From contig NC_019869.2 in the NCBI RefSeq assembly GCF_002234675.1, positions 27,724,823-27,788,822 on the forward strand: a stretch of DNA of 64,000 nt. The letters run 5' to 3'. The notes beneath the pieces were generated by a model. The model made no database searches and was not told the origin of the DNA. It saw only the letters and a program-made list of their open reading frames with translations. The translations under genes were made by a program, and so were the position numbers. Below are positions 33,629-44,994 of the stretch, piece by piece. This DNA is from Oryzias latipes (lineage: Eukaryota > Chordata > Actinopteri > Beloniformes > Adrianichthyidae). Within the stretch, counting starts at the first letter, position 1, and each line of letters starts with the position of its first letter.

Positions 33629-36213
33629 TCAGTCTGAAAACTTTTGGCGACACTTTTTCCCACCAAGCTCAATGAGGACTTTTTGAATGACTTCAAGAGT
33701 GTACTGCAGATTTTTGGGAAATTTTAGGTTGAGTGAGTATGTCAGTTCCAAGAACATGAGAAAGGCGGTTGAAATATAGGGCACTTCATTCAGAACCTGT
33801 TTTCCATCCATCACTATCTTGATGTCTGTTGGTGGACAGAGAAGATCCTCTCTCACAGTGAAAAAGATCGCCATGGTTTCAATCTGCGGAGCATCACTGT
33901 CCAGACCGTTCTGCAGACATAAAAAAAATTAACATATGACAACTGGCGCGTTGCTCTAAAAGGTATAACTTTGTTTTAGTTAAATAAATAAGCCTCAATG
34001 TGTATGCTCACTTTGCTTTATCAATGTTTCGGGATTAGATACATATGCCTGTGACCCCATAACATATTTTTGACTGTTAACGTTAAGCAAAAGTTGTATT
34101 CAAAGCAAAGAAAATTTAAAACAGAAATGTCAAATGCAAACTAAATGTTGTATTCATTTTTTTTGGCAAAGTTGTGCACAAAGTCTTAGTATTTGTGCAC
34201 AACTTTATCTTTATGAATATGTTTCTTGTTGGCAGTGATCTTAACCCATACAGTGCCATGTTCCATTTCCTACATCATAAAAGAGTGTCATAGTTGAGAG
34301 GTGGATAACCTTACCTGGTGTTCTTTAATGAGGTGCTCAAAAGATTCACCCTAGTAGATCAGAGATTTTAGGATGGCTTCTCCTCTGATGGTAATGTCAA
34401 CAATCTGAAAAGAAAGCTTGTCATTAGTTAAAAGTTCACTTAACCACACAACTACCGTAAATTCCGGACTACAAAGCGCACCCGATTACAAGCCGCACCC
34501 ACCCATTTTCACGTGTTTAATTAGTTTTATACATACACAAGCCGCGTCAGAGTACAAGCCGCGCATGTGTTAGGCGATATTGTCATCCTGACAGATCACG
34601 GCCAGCATCCCAGAGTGAGTGTAGTTCATTAGCACATTGTGGGTGGTGCCAGCTTTGCCTCTGGGTCACGTATTTGAGTGTATCGACATCTGTCAAACAG
34701 CATGCACCTCTATTCTGTTCACAAGTTCCTCAGTTATGGTGTTTTTATTTCATTTTTTTTAACTTATTGACAATCTAGGTATCATACATAAAATTACAAA
34801 CAGTAACCATATAATCAACATTACATCCCTCAGTTATGATGAGAAAATTTACATCCGCGATTCTACATTTCCCATGAGTCTTAGGGGCTAAAGGCGGGGC
34901 CAATGCCCGGCTCGCCATTCTGTTGTACGTGTTTAAGAATGAGCAAGTATCAGCAGTGCATGGAGGGGTGAACGGGTACAGCTCTCCTTCCGCTTGTGTC
35001 GCGGCAGCGTTATGGGAGTAACAGGGCTGGTTAAAAAACACACCGGTAAAATACAGCAGCGGCGACTGAAAAGCGCGCGCCTCAGCGTGATACGCGCGCC
35101 TCAGTGCGGCGCGTGCGTTAGAATTCAGAAGCCTCTGCGCTCCGCTCCCGCCCCGCGCGCTCCTTGTCTCCCCTTCCTATCTACTCCGACACCTCTGGCC
35201 AGGGCAGCTTCAAGGAGGAGCACTTCGTCCCCGTTGCGCCGGTGGATGGAGCAAATCGTTTCTGTGCAAAGCAATCGGACTTAATACTGTACGTTTAGTG
35301 TATGAGGGGCGGATGCGTTGTTACGTGTGGGAGCCTTCAGACTGCCATCGGCCCCGCAGCTCAATCAGCAGGAGAAGCTGTCTCCAGCTCACACGGAGGC
35401 TGTGAGTTTTTCAAAGCAAAATTCCGCTTTTACGGTTTCCTTAGAAACCGTAAATGGAGTGTAAATTCACTCCATGCGCTGTTCTCTCCGTCACGCAGCA
35501 AACCGGCTTTTCCAAACCCGTTGGTGACGGTGGACTTTTTTACGCTGCTTTTAACGATTGCTTTTAACTTGAAAGCTTCATCATATTGTAGCGGCGATCT
35601 GGTGCACGTTGGGTCTAATGGCACCAAAGGATTCTGGGATGCGGCCGGGCATGCGTGTTTCATTTTGTTGAACCATGACTGAAGTGTCTAAGACCTGAAG
35701 TCAAGTCCATGCTGTTTGGCCGCTTAGAGGTGTGTTGAATATAAATGCCTTGTGCTTGGTGTTAGATAAAGAATTCAAACTATTCACTGAGTTCGAAAGT
35801 ACGTACATGGCGGCCGCTAATTAAATCCATAAATTAGCCGCGTCACTGAATAAGCCGCAGGGCTGTAAGCGCAGGAAAAAAGTAGCGGCTTGTAGTCCGG
35901 AAATTACGGTACTCTATGGACCACTCATGTCATACAGACCCTTCATCCAGAACTTCTAAGATGTTGGTGGTCTGCTCTTTCACACGCCCTCCATTGCTCC
36001 TGATGACCTCTAGAAGTTTGGTGGAGTGTTTGTCCAACAGTGCAAAAAACTTTGCCTCCAAAGTAATTGTTGTAACTCTCAAGAAGTCTGCATTTATCTG
36101 AAAATGAAATCAGAGAACATGGATGATGATGGTCCAGTTTGTAATGTTTTAGGAGTTCAGATCGTCTTGAATAAGTATGGGAACAGTCTTTACATTTCCA
36201 CGTCGATGAGTAA
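33629..36213 (-). pseudogene. C2H2 / SAMD3-like gene remnant inside the 6.45-kb TIR element
   Basis: Exon-like pieces (minus strand): from acceptor CAG at 36214 a piece running to about 36100 with the C2H2 finger CKDCSHTYSRRSELLKHYKLDH; 36097-35936, reading EAKFFALLDKHSTKLLEV; 34404-34315, reading IVDITIRGEAILKSLIY then TAG (34351-34353); 33910-33629, reading PPTDIKIVMDGKQVLNE, LELTYSLNLKFPKNLQYTLE and VIQKVLIELGG. Acceptor AGs and GT donors (GTATGA at 35935, GTAAGG at 34314) fit, and the last three pieces are in phase. The order (N-terminal finger, FFxxLDxHTxxL segment, C-terminal LFGLxYALNLxYPxxLxxTFE-like block) matches multicopy uncharacterised or SAMD3-like fish proteins I remember. The stop and a lost segment after the finger show decay. 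Confidence 0.65.
34453..35911. mobile_element. 1.46-kb MITE within an intron of the remnant gene
   Basis: The left end TACCGTAAATTCCGGACTAC (34453) and the right end, reverse complement TACCGTAATTTCCGGACTAC (35911), are inverted repeats. AAGCCGC motifs extend them inward. TA at both extremities may be a TA target duplication, as in Tc1/mariner-pogo elements, or part of the TIR. The centre (about 35040-35260) is GC-rich and CpG-dense. No transposase is encoded. It lies between the exon pieces 35936-36097 and 34315-34404, expanding an intron that would otherwise be about 70 bp. Confidence 0.8.
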
Positions 36214-37103
36214 CTGCGGAAAACAAACAGGTGTTTAGGGTGTAGGGAGAGCAATGTTATGATTGGGCCTTCATCACAATTGCATAGGTTGTACAAAAAA
36301 AAAAAAACTTACCAAAAGTTAGTCAAAGGCTTCCAGACAGGATGCAGAGCAGAAACCGAAGAGTGTCTTTATGAAAAAATAAATAAAAATAGTCATTACA
36401 GATGATTACAGACAGTGAAAATCTCAATGATCATACACGATAATGACAGCCACACAGCTTGGAGTCATTCTCTCTAATTATTTTTATTTTTTGAATGTTG
36501 ACAACAGGGAAAAACTGGGAAGTGTCACAGGCTCCTGCAGCCGCTTTTGACATTAAAAATGTGTCTGTGTTGAGTGTTAAGGATCATGCTGCCGTATCCC
36601 ATAAACTCTTTTTTTTGTTGAATCATTATAAAAAATTTAATAGGTTTATTATTATTAACCTCCGACGACATACTCTGTCAAGTGACGTAATATTCACGCA
36701 TGCGTGAACGGTCGGTTCGGGGAGAGCAGTTGTCCCTGTTAAATTCAATAAAATATCCGGTGTAACATAACGTAACACGGCGCATAGGTGTTTTCCTGTA
36801 GTAAATAACATTCGACAGCAAATACACCACAAACAGCGTTTGATAGCAGTGTTGCATCGATTTGTACTCCCTATTAAAGTAAATTCACCAGTCGCAAAAA
36901 ATATACGGCATGAGAGCCTCACTGTTAGTGCTAAATGTTAGCTTAACTGCACTAGCTTAACTGCACAGCAGCTAAAGTTGAATTTGCAGCAGAAAGTGTA
37001 AAAGCTTAAAATTCTTGGGGAAAACTCAAACCAATGCAAGCTTCGAAAACTGCCGACTGTATTTAAATTAGTGCTTTTGTCTTATTAGAGGTAAGAACTT
37101 ACC

Positions 37104-37330
37104 TTTAAGCTGCTGCTGTCGGTCTCCGGGCGGCGGTTAGTTCCTCTTTTCCAAACAAACTTACTGCTGCTGGGGGTAGTGGACCGACTAACGTCGTCTG
37201 AAAATTGTGTCCAGGCAGTGAAGGAAATCCTCGTTTAAATGTACAAGGAGAAAACGACTGAACTAATTAATATACAATGATTTTTGTTGATGTTGTTTTT
37301 CCTTACTTGTCGAGTTGTCGCTCTGAGAAG
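37104..37330 (-). other. Probable 5' untranslated exon region of the element-borne gene
   Basis: A good donor AAAG|GTAAGT reads on the minus strand at 37103/37102, preceded by a GC-rich CCGCCGCCCGGAGACCG segment with CAGCAGCAGC. This could be the first exon and promoter of the C2H2/SAMD3-like gene. No coding frame is evident in it. Confidence 0.4.
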
Positions 37331-37867
37331 CAGTTCAGATTATGGCAGAAATACGGCCCGCCAAATTTGCATTTCATTTAGTGCGCATGCGCACATCAAA
37401 CTCAACCTAATAATTGTGCTTTCACAAAACGAATAAATTTTACTTTGGTACCCTGTTATCATTCATATTAAAGTAAAGTAAAAAAAAACAAAGACACATT
37501 GCATAACTTGTAAAAATTGAGTTCAAGAGAGTAAATTAAAATTTTTATATTAATGCAATGAGTAGAAACGCATCAAACTGATGACAGCAATGGTTTACTT
37601 TTTTCAGTATGATTACCAAGTAGAACTCTCCAAAATACTAAACCCCATCTCTCCACATTCTTGGTGTCTAGTGTTGCGGAGTGGGTGTGTGTGTGTGTGT
37701 GTGTGTGTGTTGGGGACCGCACGCGCCTGTGTGAGAGGAGGGAGCGGAAGAAAGGAGAGTAGAGGAGCGCGTGTGCAGGACAGAGAGGGGTGTGACAGCG
37801 GAGGGAGAAGTGTGCGTTCATATTGTGTGTGTTTAGAGGAAGGAGAAACTTAATAAAGAGAAAGTTT
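37331..37867. other. Right interior of the 6.45-kb element with (GT)n
   Basis: It contains a GT microsatellite (about 37686-37711). The segment GATTACCAAGTAGAACTCTC (from 37609) recurs at 60489-60516. No gene seen. Confidence 0.6.
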
Positions 37868-38004
37868 CTGGCAACACTGCTGCTAGCTTCTCCTTTAGAA
37901 AAATCATGCTCCCTCCACAGCTCACTGTGACGTTACTTTCTGTTAGGTAGTTAGCCGCTCAAATTTCAGAATAAAAGCACTTCCATTGCTGCTTTACTTC
38001 CGTT

Positions 38005-38240
38005 GTGAGTTAAAGTGTTGTGAGATAAGTTAATGTGTTGTGTTGTGACCCTTCTGGGCCATGAGTTAATGTGTTGTGTTGTGAGTTAATGTGTTGTGAG
38101 TTATTGTGTTATGTTGTGAGTTAATGTGTTCTGTTGTGAGTTAATGTGTTGTGCGTTAAGTTAATGTGTTGTGTGTTAAGTTAATGTGTTGTGTGTAAAG
38201 TTAATGTGTTGTGTGTAGAGTTAATGTGTTGTGTTGTGAC
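38005..38240. repeat. Subterminal tandem repeats, right arm of the 6.45-kb element
   Basis: GTTAATGTGTTGTG units, the inverse of the array at 31831-32115, with the terminal motif copied internally near 38047 (GTGACCCTTCTGGGCC). Confidence 0.9.
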
Positions 38241-38263
38241 CCTTTTGGGCCACTGTAGTAAAG

Positions 38264-40120
38264 GGTGTACAAGACCTTTAAATAACATTATAATACCTTC
38301 AGGAATATCATCCATGACTATTGCTAATTCTTTGGGGGTAACTGGAATATTATAAGTGGTTAAAAAATGATTGTATGACATTAAACACCCTCCTGAGTTA
38401 AATAGTTGATTTACATAGAGTATATGATTTTGAAACCAGTAGGGGAAGAATAAAGATTTATTTTTGTATACAATATAAGGGTTATTCCAGATATGAAATT
38501 TGTGAGGAGAAAATGAATGTTTATAGATTTGGGACCAGGACAAAAGCATTTGTTTGTGAAAATTTGCTAATTTAATGGGCAACTTTTATAATAATAATAA
38601 TAATAATAATGGATTGGATTTATCTGCGCTTTTCAAGACACCCAAAGCGCTTACATTGTGTCCATTATTCATTCACTCCTCATTCATACTTGGTGATGGT
38701 AAGCTACGGTTGTAGCCACAGCTGCCCTGGGGCAGACTGAAAGAGGCGTGGCTGCCATTTCGCGCCTACGGCCCCTCTGACCATCACCGGGATCATTCAT
38801 ACACATTCACACACCAGTGGAGCCACACTGGAGGCAAGGAGGGTGAAGTGTCTTGCCCAAGGACACAACGACATTTTGGCTGGTGGGAGCGGGGATCGAA
38901 CCGCCAACCCTTCGATCATTGGACGACCCGCTCAACCACCTGAGCCACTGTCGCCTTTTGAATGTTATAGTTAGATTGGAGAAGAAAAGGGAGTCTACCG
39001 AGTTTAAAAAATAAATAGTTTTGAATAAAATTCCATAAGGAATCTGGGTTGCTAAGAAATTTCTTTGTCCAATTGATCCTAAAGGTGTAATTTGAGGTGG
39101 TGAAATCTAAGACATTAAGACCTCCTGAGTCTATTGTGTTCAAAAGCACTTTATCTTTAATTTAGTGAGTTTTATTTTTCCAAATAAATTTGTAGAGCAT
39201 TTTATCAACAATGTCAACACATGTGGATGTGTTGACATTGAGAGCAAGTGCTGGATATGTCAATCTGGAGATTCCTTCAGGTTTGGACAGTAAAGTTCTT
39301 CCTCTTAAAGTGATGTCCCTCTGAAGCCAGCGGTTAAATCTCTTTTTGGTCTTGATGATGGGATTAAATTTAAATTGCATCTATCCTCTGTGTTGTTAGA
39401 AATCCTAATTCCAAGATTTGTGATTTTACAGGTATACCATGTAAAACTGAGTGAGCGCATTCTGAAATAGGTAAAAGTTCACATTTATTTATATTAAGTC
39501 TAAGGCCAGAGGCTTCCAAAAATTTTTGAATAAGGTTGATTACAATGGGAATCTGATCTGAAATTTTTAGGAAAAGAGTGGTATCGTCAGCAACTTGACT
39601 TATAAGAATTTGTTTATCAGCGACTGATATGCCGTTTATGTTATTTTCCTGGATGAAAGCTGCAAGCAGTTCTGCTGCTAGCAGGAATAAATAAGGGCTC
39701 ACTGGACAGCCTTGGCGTACCCCCCTACCCACCTGAAATCTTGGAGACGTACCATATTTAAGTTTTATTGTACTGTTAGAATTATTGTAGAGAGTTTTAA
39801 TAGCTTTTATAAAAAATGGCCCAAACCCACATTTTTCCAAAGATCGATAAATGAATTCATATTCTAAGCAATAAAGGCTTTATAAAAGTCCAAAAAAAGA
39901 ATAAAAGTATTCTCATTTATAATTTCGGAATAATCTAACAAATCCATAACTAATCTGATGTTATTAGTAATGTGCCTATTAGACATGAATCCTGATTGGG
40001 ATTCCTCTATAATAGATGTAAAGGTTTGTTTAATTCGTTTGGCTAAAATCAAAGCTAATATTTCAAAGACTTTGTTAAGTAACAAGATAGGTCTCCAGTT
40101 ATCAATTTGAAGTTTATTCT
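38264..40120 (-). pseudogene. Outer L1 ORF2, RT and following region
   Basis: Minus-strand frames in order: NKLQIDNWRPILLLNKVFEI, EESQSGFMSNRHITNNIRLV, NTFILFLDFYKAF (RT motif A), then after a frameshift GVRQGCPVSPYLFLLAAELL (motif B), ISQVADDTTLFLK (motif C) and LRLNINKCELLP. The next frames read RFNRWLQRDITLRGRTLLSK and LYKFIWKNKTH, then GGLNVLDF, and past the SINE KLANFHKQMLLSWSQIYKHS. Several frame changes and stops are present. The sequence is homologous to the L1 at 24791 but clearly more diverged. Confidence 0.85.
38589..38955 (-). mobile_element. tRNA-derived V-type SINE inserted in the outer L1
   Basis: On the minus strand it starts GGCGACAGTGGCTCAGGTGG (A box TGGCTCAGGTGG) and has a B box GGTTCGATCC (about 38896-38906). 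The conserved GTGTCCTTGGGCAAGACACT core follows, then an (ATT)n tail (plus strand AAT repeats 38589-38611). This is a well-known fish SINE type. It interrupts the L1 frame between NYNIQK and the following segment. TSD is short and unclear (possibly AAAAG). Confidence 0.85.
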
Positions 40121-40371
40121 TTTTTTCCACAACTTTTTATTTAAAGAATTAGTCATGACAACACAGCAACTTCAATAATACCAGTTACATTTTCCTTATA
40201 AAAAGACAAAAAGCAAAAAGGAAATAAAATAATTAAAAACTAAACTGTATTGTTTGACATTTCACTTAAAACAAGTATCTGCACTCAAACAAATAATAAT
40301 AATAATTACATAAAACAAAACTTAACAATGAACATTGCTTCTCTTACATGATACCATCACAGCTCTCCTTA

Positions 40372-43300
40372 TCAAAAGTCTTTAAGCTGAGGTTGCAAAA
40401 TTCCGTGCAGTTGAGAAAAAAAATCTGTTGAATCATCTGTTAGGTCTAATTTTTGAATATGATTAATAAAGGGTCCCCAAATTTCCTCAAATAGATGTTG
40501 TTTGCTTTTATGGATATACATTATTCTTTCCAAAGGAAGGCAATACAACATTTGTTTTAGCCACTGATTTATGCTAGGTCTGCTCATGTTTTTCCAAGCC
40601 TGTGCAATACACCTTTTAGCCGTTAAGAAACTGATATCAATAAATGTACTCTCTGTATTACTAAAATTATGTTTCACTGGATATAAAGTCAAAAGAAATA
40701 GGGTAGGGCTCAATGTAAGTTGTTTAGAGATTATTTTTTCTATTGCAGTTTTAACTTCTTCCAAAAAGATTTGTATTTGGTGACATTCCCACATGCAATG
40801 CTTCAATGTGCCTTTAAATCCACATTTTGCACAAACATCTGGTATGTTCTTATTATATTCATTTAGTTGCACTGGTGTCGTATATAAACGCATTAACCAT
40901 TTAAATTGCAGTATTCTCAGTCGACTGTTAATAGACATAGGAGGAATCTTACAACATGCCCTTGTCCAATCATTTTCATTAATATTGAGTGATAAGTCAT
41001 CGTTCCATGATTTTAATTTAGCATTTGAATTCTATGATGTATTAGATTTCAATAAGTTGTAGAGGTCCGAAATTATGCCTTTTCTTAATTTGTTTTTTAT
41101 CATCTGGGTTTCCAGCTGTGAAAGAGGAATTTTGTTAAGACTCTTTTGGTTTGCATTCACAAAGCTTCTTAACTGAAGATATTTAAAGTAGTGTTTTTTA
41201 TCCAGGTCGTACATAGATTTTAGCTCCTCAAAGGACATAAAGGTATCGGACTGTGAGGGGTACAAATCTCTAATTGTTCTAAGTCCTTTGGATGCCCACG
41301 TTTTAAACGTTGTGTCCATTCTTCCTGGTAAAAAAAACTGGTTACCCCAGATTGGGCTAAATTTTGATAAAGAATTTACTTCTTTTAAATAATTTTTGAC
41401 CTCATACCAGACCTTTATCATGTTTCAAGAAAGGATTTTTGATTTGTCTGTGTAACTTTCTTATTTTATCAGAGTATAAGAATGACGGTAAAGGTATTTT
41501 TAAATTGTGGGATTCCATTTCTACCCAATGTGGATTATTCTCATTAGAGAAGTAAAACATAATGGAGCGCAGATGTGTAGCCCAGAAGTAATGCTTAAAA
41601 TTAGGGCATTTTAGCCCCCCTCCATCAAATGGTAAGTATAGTAAAGTAAGTCGGAGTTTAGGTTTTCTGTTGTTCCATATAAAGGCTACTGTGATTTTCT
41701 TTAACCAAGCAAATAATTCTAGAGGGGGTGCCAGAGGGATATTTTGGAACAAGTATAGCAGTTTTGGCAATACGTTCATTTTTAGGATATTTATTCTTCC
41801 CATTATAGTTATGGGCAGCTTCATCCATCTGTCTATTGAATCTTTGATTTTTTCTTTTAAGTAATCATAGTTACGTTGGACAACTTGATCCAGCTTTGGT
41901 ACAATTACCACTCCTAAGTATTCAAAATGTTCAACTACTTTAAAGTGAGATGTTTTGGAAGTGGGGTTTTGCCTTTCCATAGAATTTAACATTAAAATTG
42001 AGGATTTTGCATTATTCACTTTATATCCTGAAATACTTCCAAATATTTGAATCACTTCCAGCACTGCTGGGATTGATGTAGTAAGGTTACTTAAATATAA
42101 AATGACATCGTCTGCAAACAAAGACATTTTGTGTTCAGTGGGTCCTATTGTGATTCCAGTTATCTGTGTATGTGCACGAATCGCTGCTGCAAATGGTTCT
42201 ATTGCTAAAGTAAAAAGCAAAGGAGAGAGAGGACATCCTTGACGACATCCTCTCTTAATTTTAATTGGCTTAGAGAAATTTCTATTTGTTAAAACTTCCG
42301 CTGTCGGGTCTTTATACAAAATCTTGATCCATTTTATAAAGTTGGATCTTCTTCCACTTTCGGCTTCTCCCATCAGGGGTCGCCACAGCGAACAAGTCAC
42401 ATGGTAAATTTGGCAATGTTTTACGCTGGATGCCCTTCCTGACGCAACCTTCTCTAACCGGGCTTGGAACCGGCGGAGGTGGAGAAGGGAACAGGGAGCA
42501 GCCTGGAGTCGAACCCGGGTTTCACGGACGGAAGGCGCCGCAAACCAGCACGAGCTAAACTGGCTCCACGAGCTAAACTGGCTCATTTTATAAAGTTGGA
42601 TCCGCATCCAAATCTTTTCAAGTTACTGAAAAGATAGGGCCACTCAACCCTATCGAATGCTTTTTCTGCATTTATGACAGGAGAGCAGTGTCTCTGTTTT
42701 CTTTCTTATGATGAATGATATTTAAAACTCTTCTCACATTATGAGATCCTAGACTTCCAGCAACAAAGCCATTCTGATCTCTATTTATTATATGTGGCAG
42801 AACATTTTGAAGCCGCTTTGCTAACAATTTGCAAATAATTTTAAAATCAGAATTCAGTAAACTAATAGGCCTCATATTCTCGCATTTGTTATGTGGTTTA
42901 CCTGGTTTTGGAAGTAATGTGATTAGGGCTTGATTCATGGAGAGTGGAAGACATTCTTTTTCAAATGCTTCAGTAAACATTTCCAGTAGGGGTGTTAGCA
43001 ATTTATCCTTAAATGTTTTATATATTTCAATCAGAATACCATCTGGACCTGGACTTTTTCCTGATGTCATATTTTCAATAGTTTGTGCGACTTCTATTTT
43101 ATTAAACTTTAACTTTAAATTGATCTTATTCTCATTTGAGATAACTGGAATATTCAGCCTATTTAGGAAACTATTAATGTCAGTAGGATTACAGTTCCCT
43201 TGAGCGTCATAAAGTTTCTGGTAATACTCTCTAAAGGCGTCGTTGATATCTTTTGGATTGACTAAGTTTTGTTCATTTTTTGTGATACATGTGATAGAGG

Positions 43301-44475
43301 TTTTAGTTTCCAGTTGTTTTATTTGCCATGCCAATAATTTTCCAGCCTTGTCACCTTGTTCATAAAATGTTTGTTTTAACCTTAAAAGGCTTGATGCAGC
43401 CCTGTTACTGGACTGTTTGTCATATTCTGCTCTTAGGAGTAATAACTCTTTTTATGCTTCCAGATCCCCATTTTCATAGATTTTTTGCTGTGTGTCTTTT
43501 ATTTTGTTCTCTAGTTGTGCAAGATTTTGTTTGTCTTTCTTATTTTTATAGCTTGTGTAACTGATTATTTTTCCTCTAAGAAATGCCTTAAAGGCATCCA
43601 ATCTAATGCAGGCTGAAGTTTGATCTGTGTTGAAGTAGAAAAAGTCATCTATTTGTTTTCCTATGTATTTAACAAACTCTCCGTCCTGCAGCCATTTGTG
43701 TTGGAATCGCCATCTAGGAGGGTCGCTGGATATTTTTTCATCCCTGTATACTAGGCAACATGGAGCATGGTCCGAAATTACAAAATATATATACAATGTT
43801 ATATGTACAGTTTTGGATTTTGGACATCAATTCAGAAGAAATTAGGAAATAATCGAAACGTGAGTAGGTTTGAAATGTTGCAGAATAGCATGAATAGGCC
43901 TTGGTTTGCTGATTTAATTCCCTCCAAATATCTTGCAGTTTTAGTTCTTTCATTGATCTCAGAATACTCAGTCTACAGTTGTTATGAGTTTGGTCGGTTC
44001 CTGTGGATCTATCCTGGCTTGGATTTAAGGTACAGTTAAAGTCCCCAGCTATTATAAATTGCCCGGGCAGCACTGAAAGTGTAAGGAACAGGTCTTCGTA
44101 AAACTTAAAATCATCAGAATTAGGACCGTAAATATTAACCAAATTTAATTTTTCCAATAATGATCCTTGTATTATTAAATATCTACCCCTCTTGTCTTTA
44201 ATAACATTACTAACATGGAATGGTACAGATTCATGAATAAGGGTCATCACTCCTCTTGCTCTGGAAGAAAATGCTGAAGCAAATACACTCCCTCGCCACC
44301 TTCTTCTAATTCTTTTTTCGTCTTCCTCTAGAAGATGGGTCTCCTGAAGAAAGACTATTTTGGAACCCATATCTTTTATCTTATTTATTACTTTTTTGAC
44401 TTTTTTGAAACGTTGCAATCCCCTGCAATTCCATGCTACAAAGTTTAGATCTACTCCTTGTATTGATTTGGACAG
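40372..44475 (-). pseudogene. Inner L1 ORF2 (EN-RT-Cys domain), broken
   Basis: The N-terminal EN domain (about 44475-43740) has VAWNCRGLQRF, FLQETHL, IAGDFNCTLNPSQD and SRFDYFLIS. The RT region (43334-42600) reads [15 protein letters not shown] and [20 protein letters not shown]. Past the SINE come [24 protein letters not shown] motif B and [11 protein letters not shown] (motif C). The C-terminal part (40938-40372) includes CAKCGFKGTLKHCMWEC, the cysteine/histidine motif of L1 ORF2. The SINE insertion and frame changes near 43450-43740, 43335-43450, 41400-41420 and 40940-41030 inactivate it. Frame-broken but otherwise near complete. Confidence 0.88.
42349..42583 (-). mobile_element. tRNA-headed SINE sharing both ends with the RTE element
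   Basis: A perfect 19-bp TSD, CATTTTATAAAGTTGGATC, is at 42330-42348 and 42584-42602. Read on the minus strand it has a duplicated GAGCCAGTTTAGCTCGTG head (A-box-like TAGCTCGTGCTGG) and a B box GGGTTCGACTCC. It continues with TGCGTCAGGAAGGGCATCC (matching the RTE 5' region near 28710-28735) and ends CGCTGTGGCGACCCCTGATG plus GAGAAGCCGAAAG, matching the RTE 3' end at 25671-25710. So it combines a pol III head with RTE ends and is probably copied by RTE machinery. Confidence 0.88.
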
Positions 44476-44994
44476 ATCAAAGTATTTATTTGTTTTTAGA
44501 GTGAATTATCTCTTGAAAAAACAAAAAGATCTGTATTTCTTTTCAGCTGCTGTGAAACTTTCACATAATACAATGAACATTTTTTAAAGAGAAGCCTAAC
44601 TAACCTGGATATAAGAGAACATATCCAGCACACCAAACTTGAACACCCGTTACCCCGTTTACCCAACTGAATGGGTTTCCCTCCCCCCACATTGTGTCTC
44701 CCGCCATGGCACGTGCCTGATCCTCTCTCTGGGAGGAGCAGTCTGCCCATGTCACTCAAATTGAACATTAACGCCACTGCTGGTCGTGCCTTGACCAAAA
44801 ATAATTTTACTACGCTGCTAATTTTCACATAATGTATACAGTTGTAGAAATTGTTTCAAAAAATATTATTAATTAAGAAAAAGAAAAATAAGGGAAGAAG
44901 AAAAAAAGTCACTCAGATGTTTCCATATTGGAATGCCCATTTTCCCGTCGTGTTTACCTGTTTGTCACAACTGTTGAGAGAATAGTGAGTCAGA

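Larger units (their letters stand above)
31808..38257. mobile_element. 6.45-kb TIR DNA element with 6-bp TSD
   Basis: The left end TACGGTGGCCCAGAAGGGTC (31808) pairs with the right end, whose reverse complement is TACAGTGGCCCAAAAGGGTC (38257). The 6-bp TSD GTAAAG is at 31802-31807 and 38258-38263, and removing one copy restores the reading frame of the host L1. Inverted repeats extend about 0.4 kb (31808-32238 against 37868-38257). They consist of ACACAACACATTAACT tandem repeats, then a unique arm ending near the CAGCAGTGTTGCCAGA motif. The interior holds a broken intron-containing gene on the minus strand (33629-37103) and a 1.46-kb MITE. No transposase domain was recognised. A 6-bp TSD with TA ends does not fit hAT, Tc1, Harbinger or piggyBac; IS3EU or Dada-like groups are possible. 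Confidence 0.85.

Noticed and set aside
35302..35682. 126-residue plus-strand frame within the 1.46-kb MITE
   Set aside because: No similarity to any transposase or other family I know; it lies in a CpG-rich segment where long frames arise by chance.
33629..36213. C2H2/SAMD3-like pieces as an ordinary host gene interrupted by repeats
   Set aside because: The pieces lie wholly between TIRs with a 6-bp TSD inside an L1, and carry a stop codon, so element cargo is more likely. Not fully excluded that the cargo was captured from a host gene.
38896..38955. Possible tRNA gene (A and B boxes)
   Set aside because: The boxes belong to the head of a SINE with an ATT tail; no cloverleaf with proper acceptor stem was seen. 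The same applies to 42500-42583 and 11424-11480.
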